From the NCBI GenBank assembly GCA_944383765.1, contig CALWQT010000013.1, positions 1 through 64,000 of the forward strand: DNA of 64,000 nt, given 5' to 3'. The notes beneath the pieces are model-generated. The model ran no database searches and was not told the DNA's origin. It saw only the letters and a list, made by a program, of their open reading frames with translations. The first letter of the stretch is position 1; every line of letters begins with the position of its first letter. This document shows positions 50,044 through 58,371 of this stretch, piece after piece. This DNA comes from an uncultured Lachnospiraceae bacterium (GTDB lineage Bacteria; Bacillota; Clostridia; Lachnospirales; Lachnospiraceae). The position numbers and the translations under genes are program-made.

Positions 50044-51930
50044 TTGAAGAAATGGGTGATAAAGCTGGAATGGCTTTTAGAATTGGGAGGAATCAGGAAA
50101 GATATCGGGTTGCTTATCCTGTCCGGTGTGGCTCTGATTTTCAGTTTAACAGGGCTGGTGCATACTCCGTTTGACCTGGCATGGGTTGCCATCCTGCTTT
50201 GCGGTCTGCCTATTATCCTGGAAGCGGTGATCGGGCTGGTCACCTCTTTTGATATCAAAGCAGATGTTCTGGTATCTCTTGCGCTCATTGCTTCTGTTGC
50301 CATCGGAGAAGATTTTGCAGCGGGGGAAGTAGCGTTTATCATGCAGCTGGGAGCCTTATTAGAGGAACTGACAGTGGCAAAGGCCCGGGCAGGTATTGAA
50401 AAGCTGGTGCATCTGACACCCAGAACGGCAAGGGTGATCACCAAAGGTACAGAAACTGTGATAGATGCGGACCAGGTACAGGTAAACGATATTCTCCGTG
50501 TGCTGCCAGGCGAGACAGTTCCGGTGGACGGAGTAGTCCTGTCTGGACAGAGTTCTGTCAATCAGGCGGTCATGACCGGGGAATCCATACCGGTAGACAA
50601 AAAGGCAGGAGACCAGGTGGCAAGCGGGACAGTAAACCAGTTTGGTGTTTTTGAGATGAGAGCGGAAAAGGTGGGGAAGGACAGTTCCATACAGCGAATG
50701 ATACGTCTGGTACAGTCAGCTGATGCAGGAAAAGCCAAGATCGTGAGGATTGCAGACCGGTGGGCTACCTGGATCGTTGTGACGGCTTTGTCAGCTGCCG
50801 TTATGACCTGGCTGGTCACGGGAGAGATGATACGGGCTGTTACCATTCTGGTAGTATTCTGCCCTTGTGCTCTGGTGCTGGCAACTCCCACAGCAGTAAT
50901 GGCAGCGATTGGAAATGCTACGAAACACGGGTTCCTGGTAAAAGAGGGAGATGCACTGGAGAGACTGGCAGGTGTATCCAGGATTACATTTGATAAAACA
51001 GGAACGCTGACCTGCGGCAAACCGAAAGTGATTCATGTGGAAAGTGTGGATCAGGAGATTCCGGCACAGGACTTATACGGGGTTTGTGCAGCAGCAGAAC
51101 AGTTTTCGGAACATCCACTGGGGAAAGCGATTGTGGACAGCTATCGTCTGGACAGTGGAAGACAACTGCTTTCGGCAGAAAATTTTCAGATGGTTCCGGG
51201 ACAGGGAGTATCCGCTGTGGCAGAAGGCAGAACGATTTATGCCGGGAATCCGGAATGGATGGGGCATATGGGCATTAAAATCCCAGAAGAGGTGAAACAG
51301 TCGTCCGGGGTTTACCGGAACCGGGGCTGTACCGTCATTTATATAGGGATAGACAGTCGGCTGGCAGGTTATGCGGTACTTTCTGATACGCTCCGGAAAG
51401 AAAGTAAAAAAATGCTGGAAGAACTGGTGAGTTTACAGGTGCAGCCGGTCCTGCTCACAGGAGACAACCGGAATGCGGCAGAGACAATCGGAAAGAAGCT
51501 TGCCATCACAGAAATCTATGCAGGCTGTTCCCCGGAAAAGAAACTGGAACAGATTGGAAGCTATCAGGAAAATCATGAAAGGGTATGTATGATCGGAGAT
51601 GGCATCAATGATGCTCCTGCATTGAAAAAAGCAGATGTAGGAATCGCCATGGGCGGAATCGGAAGTGACATTGCAGTAGATGCGGCAGACATTGCCCTGG
51701 TAGATGACGAAGTGAAGGAACTGCCCCATCTGATCCGGCTATCCAGGCATATGATGACGGTGATCAGAACCAACATGGCATTTTCCATGGGACTGAATTT
51801 CCTGGCTATTATTCTGGCTATGACTGGAATCCTGAATCCGGTGGTAGGGGCCCTGGTGCATAATGCAGGGTCTGTTCTGGTGATCGTGAACTCTGCCTTT
51901 CTGCTGAAATGGAAAGACAAGGTGACTTGA
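50044..51930 (+). CDS. copA: Copper-exporting P-type ATPase
   Basis: This is a 628-residue P1B-1 type Cu(I) exporter. The transmembrane metal motif is VVFCPCALVLATPTA, the phosphorylation site is FDKTGTLTCG, the actuator motif is MTGESIPVDKKAG, the soft-metal HP motif is EHPLGKAIV, and the hinge is GDGINDAPALKKA. N-terminal CxxC metal-binding domains are absent, so it is shorter than most CopA proteins. Start is TTG 50044, about six bases after GGAGGAG; no ATG with a ribosome site is available. Its promoter holds two CsoR operators. Zinc or cadmium transport is possible but less likely given the CsoR control. Confidence 0.9.
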   Translation: MKKWVIKLEWLLELGGIRKDIGLLILSGVALIFSLTGLVHTPFDLAWVAILLCGLPIILEAVIGLVTSFDIKADVLVSLALIASVAIGEDFAAGEVAFIMQLGALLEELTVAKARAGIEKLVHLTPRTARVITKGTETVIDADQVQVNDILRVLPGETVPVDGVVLSGQSSVNQAVMTGESIPVDKKAGDQVASGTVNQFGVFEMRAEKVGKDSSIQRMIRLVQSADAGKAKIVRIADRWATWIVVTALSAAVMTWLVTGEMIRAVTILVVFCPCALVLATPTAVMAAIGNATKHGFLVKEGDALERLAGVSRITFDKTGTLTCGKPKVIHVESVDQEIPAQDLYGVCAAAEQFSEHPLGKAIVDSYRLDSGRQLLSAENFQMVPGQGVSAVAEGRTIYAGNPEWMGHMGIKIPEEVKQSSGVYRNRGCTVIYIGIDSRLAGYAVLSDTLRKESKKMLEELVSLQVQPVLLTGDNRNAAETIGKKLAITEIYAGCSPEKKLEQIGSYQENHERVCMIGDGINDAPALKKADVGIAMGGIGSDIAVDAADIALVDDEVKELPHLIRLSRHMMTVIRTNMAFSMGLNFLAIILAMTGILNPVVGALVHNAGSVLVIVNSAFLLKWKDKVT

Positions 51931-51993
51931 TCACAGAAAGAAAACGGTATCTGGCGTATCATGCTTAACAGAATAAGAAAGGATTTGAGACCG

Positions 51994-52392
51994 ATGAATA
52001 AGAGAAGAATGATATGGCCTCTTTTTGCTGCCCTGTTTCTGACTGGATGCGGAGAAACCGGAGAGACAGAGCAGGGATACCGCCAGGTCAGCATGGAAGA
52101 AGCAGTATCCATTATGGAGGAGGCTGAAAATTATATAATTTTAGATGTCCGTACAGAAGAAGAATATCAGTCGGGACACATTCCAGGAGCAATCTGTATT
52201 CCCAATGAGACAATTGGAACAGGAGAAATTTCTCAGCTTCCGGATAAAGATCAGATGATCCTGGTGTATTGCCGCAGCGGGAACAGAAGTAAGCAGGCGG
52301 CAGGAAAGCTGCAGGAACTGGGATATACGAACCTTGTGGAATTTGGAGGGATACTGGACTGGGAGGGGGAGACAGAAAAAGGAGAATCGTGA
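51994..52392 (+). CDS. Rhodanese-domain lipoprotein
   Basis: This is a 132-residue secreted lipoprotein with a signal peptide ending in LFLTGCGE and a single rhodanese domain. The domain shows ILDVRTEEEYQSGHIPGAIC and the active-site loop VYCRSGNRSKQAA, with the sulfur-accepting cysteine. It sits 63 bases after copA and 81 bases before thioredoxin. It may handle sulfane sulfur or thiol stress at the outer membrane face and could be read through from the copper promoter. ATG 51994 is preferred because it starts the signal peptide; an upstream ATG at 51961 adds an unlikely charged leader. Confidence 0.88.
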   Translation: MNKRRMIWPLFAALFLTGCGETGETEQGYRQVSMEEAVSIMEEAENYIILDVRTEEEYQSGHIPGAICIPNETIGTGEISQLPDKDQMILVYCRSGNRSKQAAGKLQELGYTNLVEFGGILDWEGETEKGES

Positions 52393-52473
52393 TAAAGTCA
52401 CGGAAATAAAAAAGAAAATAGGATAGAATAAATATATGATCAATAGTAGAAAAGCCTTAAAGGAGGAAGAGAT

Positions 52474-52779
52474 ATGTCAGAGATAATCATTACCAAAGAT
52501 AATTTTGACCAGGAAGTATTGCAGGCAGGAAAAACGGTGTTACTGGATTTCTGGGCCAGCTGGTGCGGACCCTGCCGTATGATGGCACCGGTTGTGGAAG
52601 AGATTGCGAAGGAGAGAACGGATATTGTAGTTGGCACTGTGAATGTAGATGAACAGTCTCAGCTGGCAGAGAAGTTCCAGATCATGACCATACCCACTCT
52701 GATGGTGATCAAAAATGGTAAGGTAGTAAAACAGGTGTCCGGAGTAAGACCAAAACAGGATGTTCTGGCTATGCTGTAA
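52474..52779 (+). CDS. trxA: Thioredoxin
   Basis: This is a 101-residue cytosolic thioredoxin with the full active site LDFWASWCGPCRMMAPV and the cis-proline segment MTIPTLMVIKNG. AAAGGAGG lies before ATG 52474. It reduces protein disulfides. The neighbours, a rhodanese lipoprotein upstream and a Crp/Fnr regulator converging downstream, form a small redox group. No thioredoxin reductase is adjacent, so it may be an accessory copy. Confidence 0.95.
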   Translation: MSEIIITKDNFDQEVLQAGKTVLLDFWASWCGPCRMMAPVVEEIAKERTDIVVGTVNVDEQSQLAEKFQIMTIPTLMVIKNGKVVKQVSGVRPKQDVLAML

Positions 52780-52812
52780 CTGGAAGCACAGGATTTATGT
52801 AGATATGAAATA

Positions 52813-52848
52813 AGCAGGTGTACCAAAGAAAAGGTACACCTGCTTTTT
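52813..52848. terminator. Bidirectional terminator between trxA and the Crp/Fnr gene
   Basis: A perfect 12-bp stem, AGCAGGTGTACC with GGTACACCTGCT, encloses AAAGAAAA and is followed by TTTT. The genes on each side converge. Confidence 0.92.
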
Positions 52849-52864
52849 GGCAGATAGAAGAAAA

Positions 52865-53524
52865 TCAACTGTGGCTCAGCTGCTCCAGTTTTTTCCGGTC
52901 GGATAAGGTTACAGTTCCCCTGGACAGGGTGACCATATGCTCGCTTTGAAAATAGCGGAGCATTCTGGTGACCACCTCCCTGGCGGAACCAAGATGATTG
53001 GCAATGACTTCATGAGTGATCTTCAGACTGTCACTTCCTTCCACGGCGGCTTCTTCCAGCAGAAAAGAAGCAAGCCGTTTGTCAAAGCTTTTCCACATGA
53101 CCTGTTCCATCAGCCACATGACTTCAGAAAAGCGGCTGGCCATGATCTCGTTGGTATAGTTGGCGGCAGCAGTGGATTCTTCCATGATCTGTCGGTATGT
53201 GTCTGCCGGTATGACCCAGAATTGGGAATCTTTTTCTGCGCAGATGGTAATATCAAACTGAATGCTCCGTATGATACAGGAAGCAGAGAGAAGACAGATA
53301 TCTCCTTCAAACAGTCGGTAGATAGTAATTTCCCGTCCTTCATCCGATAAAATATAGGCTCTCAGCTGGCCGGAGCGGACCAGGAGAAGTCCGGTACAGT
53401 TAGCAGAGCCATTATGTATGATAGTATCTTTGGATACAGAACGGAGAACGGCTCCGCTGGAGAGCTTGTTTTGCTGGTCTGATGTCAGCTGGTTCCAAAT
53501 GGGAAAATAAGATGAAAAATCCAT
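52865..53524 (-). CDS. Crp/Fnr-family regulator
   Basis: This is a 219-residue regulator with an N-terminal cyclic-nucleotide-like sensor domain (LLLVRSGQLRAYILSDEGRE, then ITIYRLFEGDICLLSASC) and a C-terminal helix-turn-helix (ITHEVIANHLGSAREVVTRM). It has no N-terminal FNR iron-sulfur cysteine cluster; the few cysteines (in SANCTGL, SASCIIR and TICAEKD) are candidates for redox sensing. AAGGAGG precedes the ATG on the minus strand. It is divergent from the DUF134-NifX gene across an extraordinary symmetric promoter region, so it probably controls both directions. Ligand unknown. Confidence 0.9.
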   Translation of the reverse strand: MDFSSYFPIWNQLTSDQQNKLSSGAVLRSVSKDTIIHNGSANCTGLLLVRSGQLRAYILSDEGREITIYRLFEGDICLLSASCIIRSIQFDITICAEKDSQFWVIPADTYRQIMEESTAAANYTNEIMASRFSEVMWLMEQVMWKSFDKRLASFLLEEAAVEGSDSLKITHEVIANHLGSAREVVTRMLRYFQSEHMVTLSRGTVTLSDRKKLEQLSHS

Positions 53525-53551
53525 GAAAGGACCTCCTTTTTTACTGCTCTT

Positions 53552-53617
53552 AGTATAAAAGAATTTCCGGCATATGTCAATAAAAGTATTTGACATATGC
53601 CGGAAATGATTTATAAT
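53552..53617. promoter_or_regulatory. Mirror-image divergent promoters in an 18-bp inverted repeat
   Basis: ATTTCCGGCATATGTCAA (53563-53580) and its exact reverse complement (53590-53607) are separated by nine bases. Each arm ends in a TTGACA -35 box. On the plus strand TTGACA (53590-53595), 16 bases, TATAAT (53612-53617) drives the DUF134-NifX gene. On the minus strand TTGACA (53575-53580), 17 bases, TATACT (53552-53557) drives the Crp/Fnr gene. One bound regulator could control both. Confidence 0.88.
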
Positions 53618-53651
53618 ATAGGTGATTGAGATTGGAGCAGGGAGGGATGCT

Positions 53652-54437
53652 ATGCCAAGACCGAGAAAATGCCGAAAAGTCTGTTATTTTCCACAGACAC
53701 TGGAATTTGTGCCGGTGGGTGAGGAACAGGAAAGAGAAGTGGTGATTCTTTCTGTAGACGAATATGAGACGATCCGATTGATTGACAAAGAGGGATTTTC
53801 CCAGGAACAGTGTGGGGAATCCATGAAAATTGCAAGGACTACGGTACAGCAGATCTATACCAGTGCCAGAAAGAAACTGGCCAGAGTACTGGTAGATGGG
53901 CTTACCCTGCGGATTGAAGGCGGCGACTATGCGCTTTGTGACGGACAGGAGGAATCCTGTGGTTTTGGCCGCGACCAGTGCTTCAAACAGAAATTCAGTC
54001 AGATATTTCAAAAACCGAAAGGAGAATTTATGATGAGAGTAGCAGTTACCTATGAGAACGGTGAGATTTTCCAGCATTTTGGACATACAGAACAGTTTAA
54101 GGTATATGATGTAGAGGATGGAAAAATTATTTCCTCTGAAGTTGTAGATACCAATGGAAGCGGCCATGGAGCCCTTGCCGGTGTTCTTCAGGCCCTGGAT
54201 GTAGATGTATTGATCTGCGGTGGCATTGGAGGCGGTGCCCAGTCAGCTCTGGCAGCGGCAGGAATCAAGCTGTATGGCGGTGTGTCCGGCCAGGCAGATC
54301 AGGCAGTGGAAGCATTTGCTGCAGGAAAACTGGATTATGACCCGAATGTACATTGTGGCCATCACGGAGAACATCATCATGGAGAAGGCCATCAGTGCGG
54401 AGAACATGGTTGTGGCGGGGAACACCATTGTCATTAA
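53652..54437 (+). CDS. DUF134 DNA-binding domain fused to NifX-type domain
   Basis: This is a 261-residue fusion. Residues 1-100 are DUF134, a small sigma-like helix-turn-helix (MPRPRKCRKVCYFPQ, SVDEYETIRLIDKEGFSQEQ, ARTTVQQIYTSARKKLA). Residues 127-235 are a NifX/NifB C-terminal-type cofactor-binding domain (MRVAVTYENGEIFQHFGHTE and LICGGIGGGAQSALAAAGI). The tail is extremely rich in His, Cys and Gly, a likely metal-binding site. GGAGGG precedes ATG 53652. A second strong ribosome site, AAAGGAG, stands before an in-frame ATG at 54030, which would yield the NifX part alone. A metal- or cluster-responsive regulator is inferred. Confidence 0.88.
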   Translation: MPRPRKCRKVCYFPQTLEFVPVGEEQEREVVILSVDEYETIRLIDKEGFSQEQCGESMKIARTTVQQIYTSARKKLARVLVDGLTLRIEGGDYALCDGQEESCGFGRDQCFKQKFSQIFQKPKGEFMMRVAVTYENGEIFQHFGHTEQFKVYDVEDGKIISSEVVDTNGSGHGALAGVLQALDVDVLICGGIGGGAQSALAAAGIKLYGGVSGQADQAVEAFAAGKLDYDPNVHCGHHGEHHHGEGHQCGEHGCGGEHHCH

Positions 54438-54451
54438 AAGCCAGAATATAC

Positions 54452-54483
54452 AAAGAATCCTGAGTGTTCAGGATTCTTTTTTT
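54452..54483 (+). terminator. Terminator of the DUF134-NifX gene
   Basis: AAAGAATCCTGA (54452-54463) pairs perfectly with TCAGGATTCTTT (54468-54479) around GTGT, and the T run continues to 54483. Confidence 0.92.
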
Positions 54484-54927
54484 GCGTCCTGTATTGTAAA
54501 ACAGCATTTTGATCCGATCATCGGAGAGGCACAGAATGATTATATGATTGATAAATTTCAATCGGTTCCGGCTATTTCCGGACAGATCAGGAACGGATAC
54601 CGGTATTATCTGGTGACGGATGGTGAGGGAGCATTATTGGGATTCCTGGCATTCTATCCCAGGGAAGAAAGTATGTATTTAAGTAAATTTTATGTAGACG
54701 GGAAAAAAAGAGGAAGAGGAATCGCCAGAAAGATGTTCCAGTTTTTGGAAGAGGAAACCAAGAAAGAAAATCTGTCATCCATATTTTTGAATGTGAACCG
54801 CGATAATACCCAGGTGATCCGGATCTATGAACACCTTGGCTTTTGCATTATCAGGGAAGAAACGAATGATATCGGCAATGGTTTTTTTATGGAAGATTAT
54901 GTGATGAAATATGATGTGCAGCTGTGA
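54484..54927 (+). pseudogene. GNAT acetyltransferase, 5'-truncated
   Basis: The frame encodes most of a GNAT N-acetyltransferase: QHFDPIIGEAQNDYMIDKFQ, the acetyl-CoA loop FYVDGKKRGRGIARKMFQ, and FLNVNRDNTQVIRIYEHLGF ending in DIGNGFFMEDYVMKY. The N-terminal strand and helix that should precede QHFDP are missing. In their place lies the terminator of the DUF134-NifX gene, through which the frame continues upstream without family similarity. The first ATG after the terminator is 54544, with no ribosome site. The gene is probably a remnant that is not translated, or only weakly. Confidence 0.65.
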
Positions 54928-54965
54928 AGGTTCTCTTACAATTTTCTGAATATGGAGAAAAAGAA

Positions 54966-54993
54966 TTGAAACCGTTTAGTCAGATGATATAAT
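54966..54993 (+). promoter_or_regulatory. Promoter of the ybjQ-like gene
   Basis: TTGAAA (54966-54971), 16 bases and TATAAT (54988-54993) lie 38 bases before the start codon. Confidence 0.75.
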
Positions 54994-55031
54994 GACTGTA
55001 TCATAAATCGGTTACAGAAAGGAGAAAACGT

Positions 55032-55352
55032 ATGATATTGACAACAACACCGGATATTGAAGGAAAACGGATTGTAGAATATAAGGGAATCGTATTTGGA
55101 GAAGTCATAGCTGGAGTGAATGTACTGAAAGACTTTGCAGCGGGGTTGACCAACTTTTTCGGAGGACGTTCCGGTTCTTATGAGGAAGAACTGACGGCAG
55201 CCAGGACGCAGGCCCTGGAAGAAATGGAGACCCGTGCAAAAGCTATGGGTGCAAATGCAGTGGTAGGGATTGATGTGGATTATGAAGTATTGGGCTCGGA
55301 CAATGGAATGCTGATGGTGTCCGTGACTGGTACAGCGGTAGTGTGCGAGTAG
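55032..55352 (+). CDS. YbjQ/UPF0145 family protein
   Basis: This is a 106-residue cytosolic protein of the YbjQ family, sometimes called a heavy-metal-binding domain although evidence for metal binding is thin. It starts with [20 protein letters not shown] and [13 protein letters not shown], has the helix [20 protein letters not shown], then [20 protein letters not shown] lies before ATG 55032 and it has its own promoter. It is followed at once by a small membrane-anchored unknown protein. Function unknown. Confidence 0.9.
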   Translation: MILTTTPDIEGKRIVEYKGIVFGEVIAGVNVLKDFAAGLTNFFGGRSGSYEEELTAARTQALEEMETRAKAMGANAVVGIDVDYEVLGSDNGMLMVSVTGTAVVCE

Positions 55353-55365
55353 GCAGGTGACAGGG

Positions 55366-55767
55366 ATGAGACGAAAACTGCCTCTTCCGGCCACATGGCT
55401 GGGTGGAATTGTACTGGCTGTAGTGGCCCTGGCATTGATGGGAACGGTGGGGAACAGACAGAATCCCCTTTTTGACCATGGATCGGAAGTTACCCTGTAC
55501 TGTGAGACTACTTTGGGAGTAGAGCCGGAATTTCCTATGGAACGTTTTTTCCCAAAAGATACAGAAGGATTTGAAAATCTGGATTATGGGAAGTTTTCTT
55601 TTGATCTTGATGGATGCAATCTGAATGCATCAGGAGTTTATCAGATTCCGGTATATTATGACGGAAAACGTACGGTGTGCACGGTGGAATTGACAGTGCT
55701 GGGATTGCCTGAGACTCCGGGAGATTTGAATTTTGGGCAGCAGCTGTATGGACAGCTGGAGGAATGA
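55366..55767 (+). CDS. Hypothetical membrane-anchored protein
   Basis: This is a 133-residue protein with an N-terminal transmembrane helix (TWLGGIVLAVVALALMG) and an extracytoplasmic domain of beta-strand character. The part FSFDLDGCNLNASGVYQIPV and TVCTVELTVLG resembles a short Ig-like or DUF5011-like repeat. ATG 55366 is the probable start; GTG 55357 is possible. It lies 13 bases after the ybjQ-like gene and 13 before the Spx/ArsC-type gene. I do not recognise a function. Confidence 0.7.
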   Translation: MRRKLPLPATWLGGIVLAVVALALMGTVGNRQNPLFDHGSEVTLYCETTLGVEPEFPMERFFPKDTEGFENLDYGKFSFDLDGCNLNASGVYQIPVYYDGKRTVCTVELTVLGLPETPGDLNFGQQLYGQLEE

Positions 55768-55780
55768 TGGAGGAGGAATT

Positions 55781-56137
55781 ATGCTTTTATTTTTAGAGTA
55801 TCCCAAATGTTCTACCTGCAGGAAAGCAAAGAAATGGCTGGAAGAAAATCATAACGTGTTTGAGGACCGGCATATTTTGGAAGAAAATCCTACCAGAGAA
55901 GAACTGGAGAAATGGGCAGAGATCAGCGGACTGCCATTGAAAAAAATGTTTAATACCAGCGGAATGAAATACAGGGAACTGGGATTGAAGGACAAGCTGG
56001 CGGAAATGAACAGAGAGGAACAGCTGGACCTGCTGGCCTCCGATGGTATGCTGGTAAAAAGACCGGTTCTGGTGGGAGATGATTTTGTACTCTTTGGTTT
56101 CCGGGAGGAAACATGGAAAGAAAAAACGGGAAATTAA
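55781..56137 (+). CDS. Spx/ArsC-family thioredoxin-fold protein
   Basis: This is a 118-residue protein of the ArsC/Spx/MgsR family. The N-terminal redox motif is LEYPKCSTCRKAKKWLEE, a CxxC pair as in Spx and MgsR. The middle DRHILEENPTREELEKWA and the conserved arginine in LVKRPVLVGDD follow. It could bind RNA polymerase as a stress regulator, or act as a glutaredoxin-like reductase. GGAGGAGG before ATG 55781 fixes the start; a longer frame from 55733 overlaps the previous gene. A terminator follows directly. Confidence 0.88.
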   Translation: MLLFLEYPKCSTCRKAKKWLEENHNVFEDRHILEENPTREELEKWAEISGLPLKKMFNTSGMKYRELGLKDKLAEMNREEQLDLLASDGMLVKRPVLVGDDFVLFGFREETWKEKTGN

Positions 56138-56169
56138 ATGTGTGCGCAGACAGGCGCACACATTTTTTT
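56136..56169 (+). terminator. Terminator after the Spx/ArsC-type gene
   Basis: AAATGTGTGCGC (56136-56147) pairs perfectly with GCGCACACATTT (56154-56165), followed by TTTT. Its left arm overlaps the stop codon. Confidence 0.92.
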
Positions 56170-56262
56170 GTGTCATAAAGGGAAATAATTGAAAATTTTT
56201 GAGGATATAGTTCGTTATGAAAGAAGAAACGAAAAGAAGAGAACAGCGGTATGGAGGAAACT

Positions 56263-57594
56263 ATGGAATCAAAAGAAAGAGAGAAAGAAGAGTTTGATGC
56301 TCAGCTGGAAGAACTGATGAAGCCAGATTCTCCCGGAAAGGGAAAACGGATACATAAAAAATGGAGCAGAAAGAAGAAAGTAGCGGCAGGGGCTGTGGCA
56401 GGAGTGCTGTTTTTGGGGATCCTGGCAAAGGCCTGCAGCGGGAGCGGGAATCCCCAGATGAAGGTGCAGACGACTGGTCTTGAGAAAGGCAGCCTGAGAG
56501 AAACCCTGGTGCTGACAGGCCCTGTATCCGGCACGGATAGTGTGGATGTAGTCTCAAAACTGCATTCAGAAGTAAAAGAACTGAATGTGAAGGAAGGAGA
56601 TAAGGTGACGAAGGGACAGATCCTGGCAGTTCTGGATGCGGACAGTGCCAGAAAAGCTTTGGAAATCGCCCAGAATGCTTATGACCTGGCTGTAGCTGAT
56701 TATGAAGAGCAGAAGATCCAGACTGCCAATGGATATGCGAAGGCAGTACAGGACTATCAGACGGCAAAGGGAAATTATGACAGAAATGCGGTCCTGTTCC
56801 AGTCAGGAGATATTTCTCAGGTGGATCTTCAGACAGCAGAAAATGCTATGAATGATGCCAGAAGAGAGATGGAATCTTATCGCCTGGAACATGGAAGTCC
56901 GGTCCCAAATGAATCTTATCTGCTGAAGATCAAGGAAGCGGAATATAATCTGGATACCAAACGGGAAGAGTTGGAAGATACCAGTATAGCAGCGCCCATA
57001 GACGGAACTGTGGTAAGGGTGAATACAAAAGTTGGCCGGTTTGCCGATGATACGGGAAAAGAGGGAGAACCTATGTTTATCATTGAAAATCTGGAAAATC
57101 TGGAAATGGAGATCAAGGTGAGCGAATATTCCATAGGCAAGGTGGCAGTGGGGCAGAAAGCGGTGATCCGGGCCGATATTTTAAATGGCGATACGGTATC
57201 AGGGGAAGTGACAGCAATTTCCCCTACAGGAGAAGAAAAATCAGGGAGCGGTTCCAAGGAACGGGTGATTCCCACTACCATCCGGATCAATGATAAGAAT
57301 ACAAAACTGATTGCAGGCATTACGGCCAAAGCGGAACTGACGCTGAATGAAGTGGACGATGCATGGCTGGTTCCCATTTCCTCGGTAGTGGACAGGGAAG
57401 ATGGAGCGTATATTGCGGAAGTAAACAATGGAACTATACGCTGGATTCCTGTGGAGAGGGGAATACAGAGTGATATTCAGATGGAAATCCGGCCGAGAGA
57501 AAAATCAGTTCTTACGGAGGGAATGAAAATTGTCATGACTCCGGATATTACCATGACAGACGGAATGGAAGTGCTGGATACTTCCGGTGTATAA
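56263..57594 (+). CDS. MacA/HlyD-type efflux adaptor
   Basis: This is a 443-residue membrane-anchored adaptor. A basic, acidic-rich cytosolic leader of about 45 residues precedes a single transmembrane helix (VAAGAVAGVLFLGILAKAC). The lipoyl-like half is LHSEVKELNVKEGDKVTKGQ, followed by a coiled-coil hairpin (KALEIAQNAYDLAVADYEEQ and onward to about residue 225). Then come the second lipoyl half IAAPIDGTVVRVNTKVG and beta-barrel domains. ATG 56263 is preferred over 56251 because GGAGG at 56253-56257 fits it. It precedes an ATPase and a permease, making a MacAB-like exporter for a peptide, lipid or antibiotic. Confidence 0.9.
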   Translation: MESKEREKEEFDAQLEELMKPDSPGKGKRIHKKWSRKKKVAAGAVAGVLFLGILAKACSGSGNPQMKVQTTGLEKGSLRETLVLTGPVSGTDSVDVVSKLHSEVKELNVKEGDKVTKGQILAVLDADSARKALEIAQNAYDLAVADYEEQKIQTANGYAKAVQDYQTAKGNYDRNAVLFQSGDISQVDLQTAENAMNDARREMESYRLEHGSPVPNESYLLKIKEAEYNLDTKREELEDTSIAAPIDGTVVRVNTKVGRFADDTGKEGEPMFIIENLENLEMEIKVSEYSIGKVAVGQKAVIRADILNGDTVSGEVTAISPTGEEKSGSGSKERVIPTTIRINDKNTKLIAGITAKAELTLNEVDDAWLVPISSVVDREDGAYIAEVNNGTIRWIPVERGIQSDIQMEIRPREKSVLTEGMKIVMTPDITMTDGMEVLDTSGV

Positions 57595-57606
57595 GAGGTG
57601 AGGAAT

Positions 57607-58368
57607 ATGAGAAATTGGTGGAAACGCCGGGAGGACCTGCTGCCGCAGCAGGAGACAGATGAGCTGATCCGACTGGAAAATCTGGTCAAGATATACGATA
57701 CAGGGGTTTTGAAAGTTATGGGATTGAAGAAAATCAATCTGACTATACGCCGTGGGGAATTTGTGGCGATCATGGGGCAGTCTGGTTCAGGAAAATCCAC
57801 TCTGATGAATATTTTAGGGTGTCTGGACCGGCCGACTATGGGGCATTATTACCTGGACGGGGTGGACATCGCATCGTTATCTTCCGATGAACTGTCAGCA
57901 ATCCGAAACAGGAAGATAGGATTTGTATTTCAGTCATTTAATCTGATTTCCCGTACGTCTGCTCTGAAAAATGTGGAACTGCCCATGACTTATGCAAGAA
58001 AATCGAAAAAAGAGAGAAGGGAGCGGGCTATCGAACTGCTGGAGCGTGTGGGACTGGGACAACGTGTGGGACATATGCCTAATGAACTTTCAGGAGGTCA
58101 GCGCCAGAGAGTGGCCATTGCCCGGGCTCTTGCCAATGAACCGCCGTTGATCCTGGCAGATGAACCGACGGGGAACCTGGATACAGCCGCATCTGTGGAA
58201 ATTATGGAATTATTTTCCAGACTTCATGAGGAAGGAGCTACCGTGGTAGTGGTGACTCATGAGGAGGATATTGCAGAATTTACAGGCAGGATTATCCGGT
58301 TCCGTGATGGCCAGATCATCAGCGACCAGGTGAATGAACATCCGAGAGAGAGACGAAAGGAGGGATAA
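57607..58368 (+). CDS. MacB/LolD-type ABC ATPase
   Basis: This is a 253-residue ATPase of the macrolide/lipoprotein exporter class. Walker A is IMGQSGSGKSTLMNILG, the Q-loop FVFQSFNLI, the signature NELSGGQRQRVAIARALA, Walker B LILADEPTGNLD, and the switch histidine VVVTHEED. It lies between the adaptor and the permease with gaps of a few bases. ATG 57607 is preferred to GTG 57598 given the GAGGTGAGG site. It powers the mechanotransmission-type permease that follows. Confidence 0.94.
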   Translation: MRNWWKRREDLLPQQETDELIRLENLVKIYDTGVLKVMGLKKINLTIRRGEFVAIMGQSGSGKSTLMNILGCLDRPTMGHYYLDGVDIASLSSDELSAIRNRKIGFVFQSFNLISRTSALKNVELPMTYARKSKKERRERAIELLERVGLGQRVGHMPNELSGGQRQRVAIARALANEPPLILADEPTGNLDTAASVEIMELFSRLHEEGATVVVVTHEEDIAEFTGRIIRFRDGQIISDQVNEHPRERRKEG

Positions 58369-58371
58369 AAC

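Noticed and set aside
54220..54483. Full-length GNAT protein from the long open frame starting at 54220
   Set aside because: That part of the frame lies inside the DUF134-NifX gene and its terminator, has no GNAT similarity and no ribosome site.
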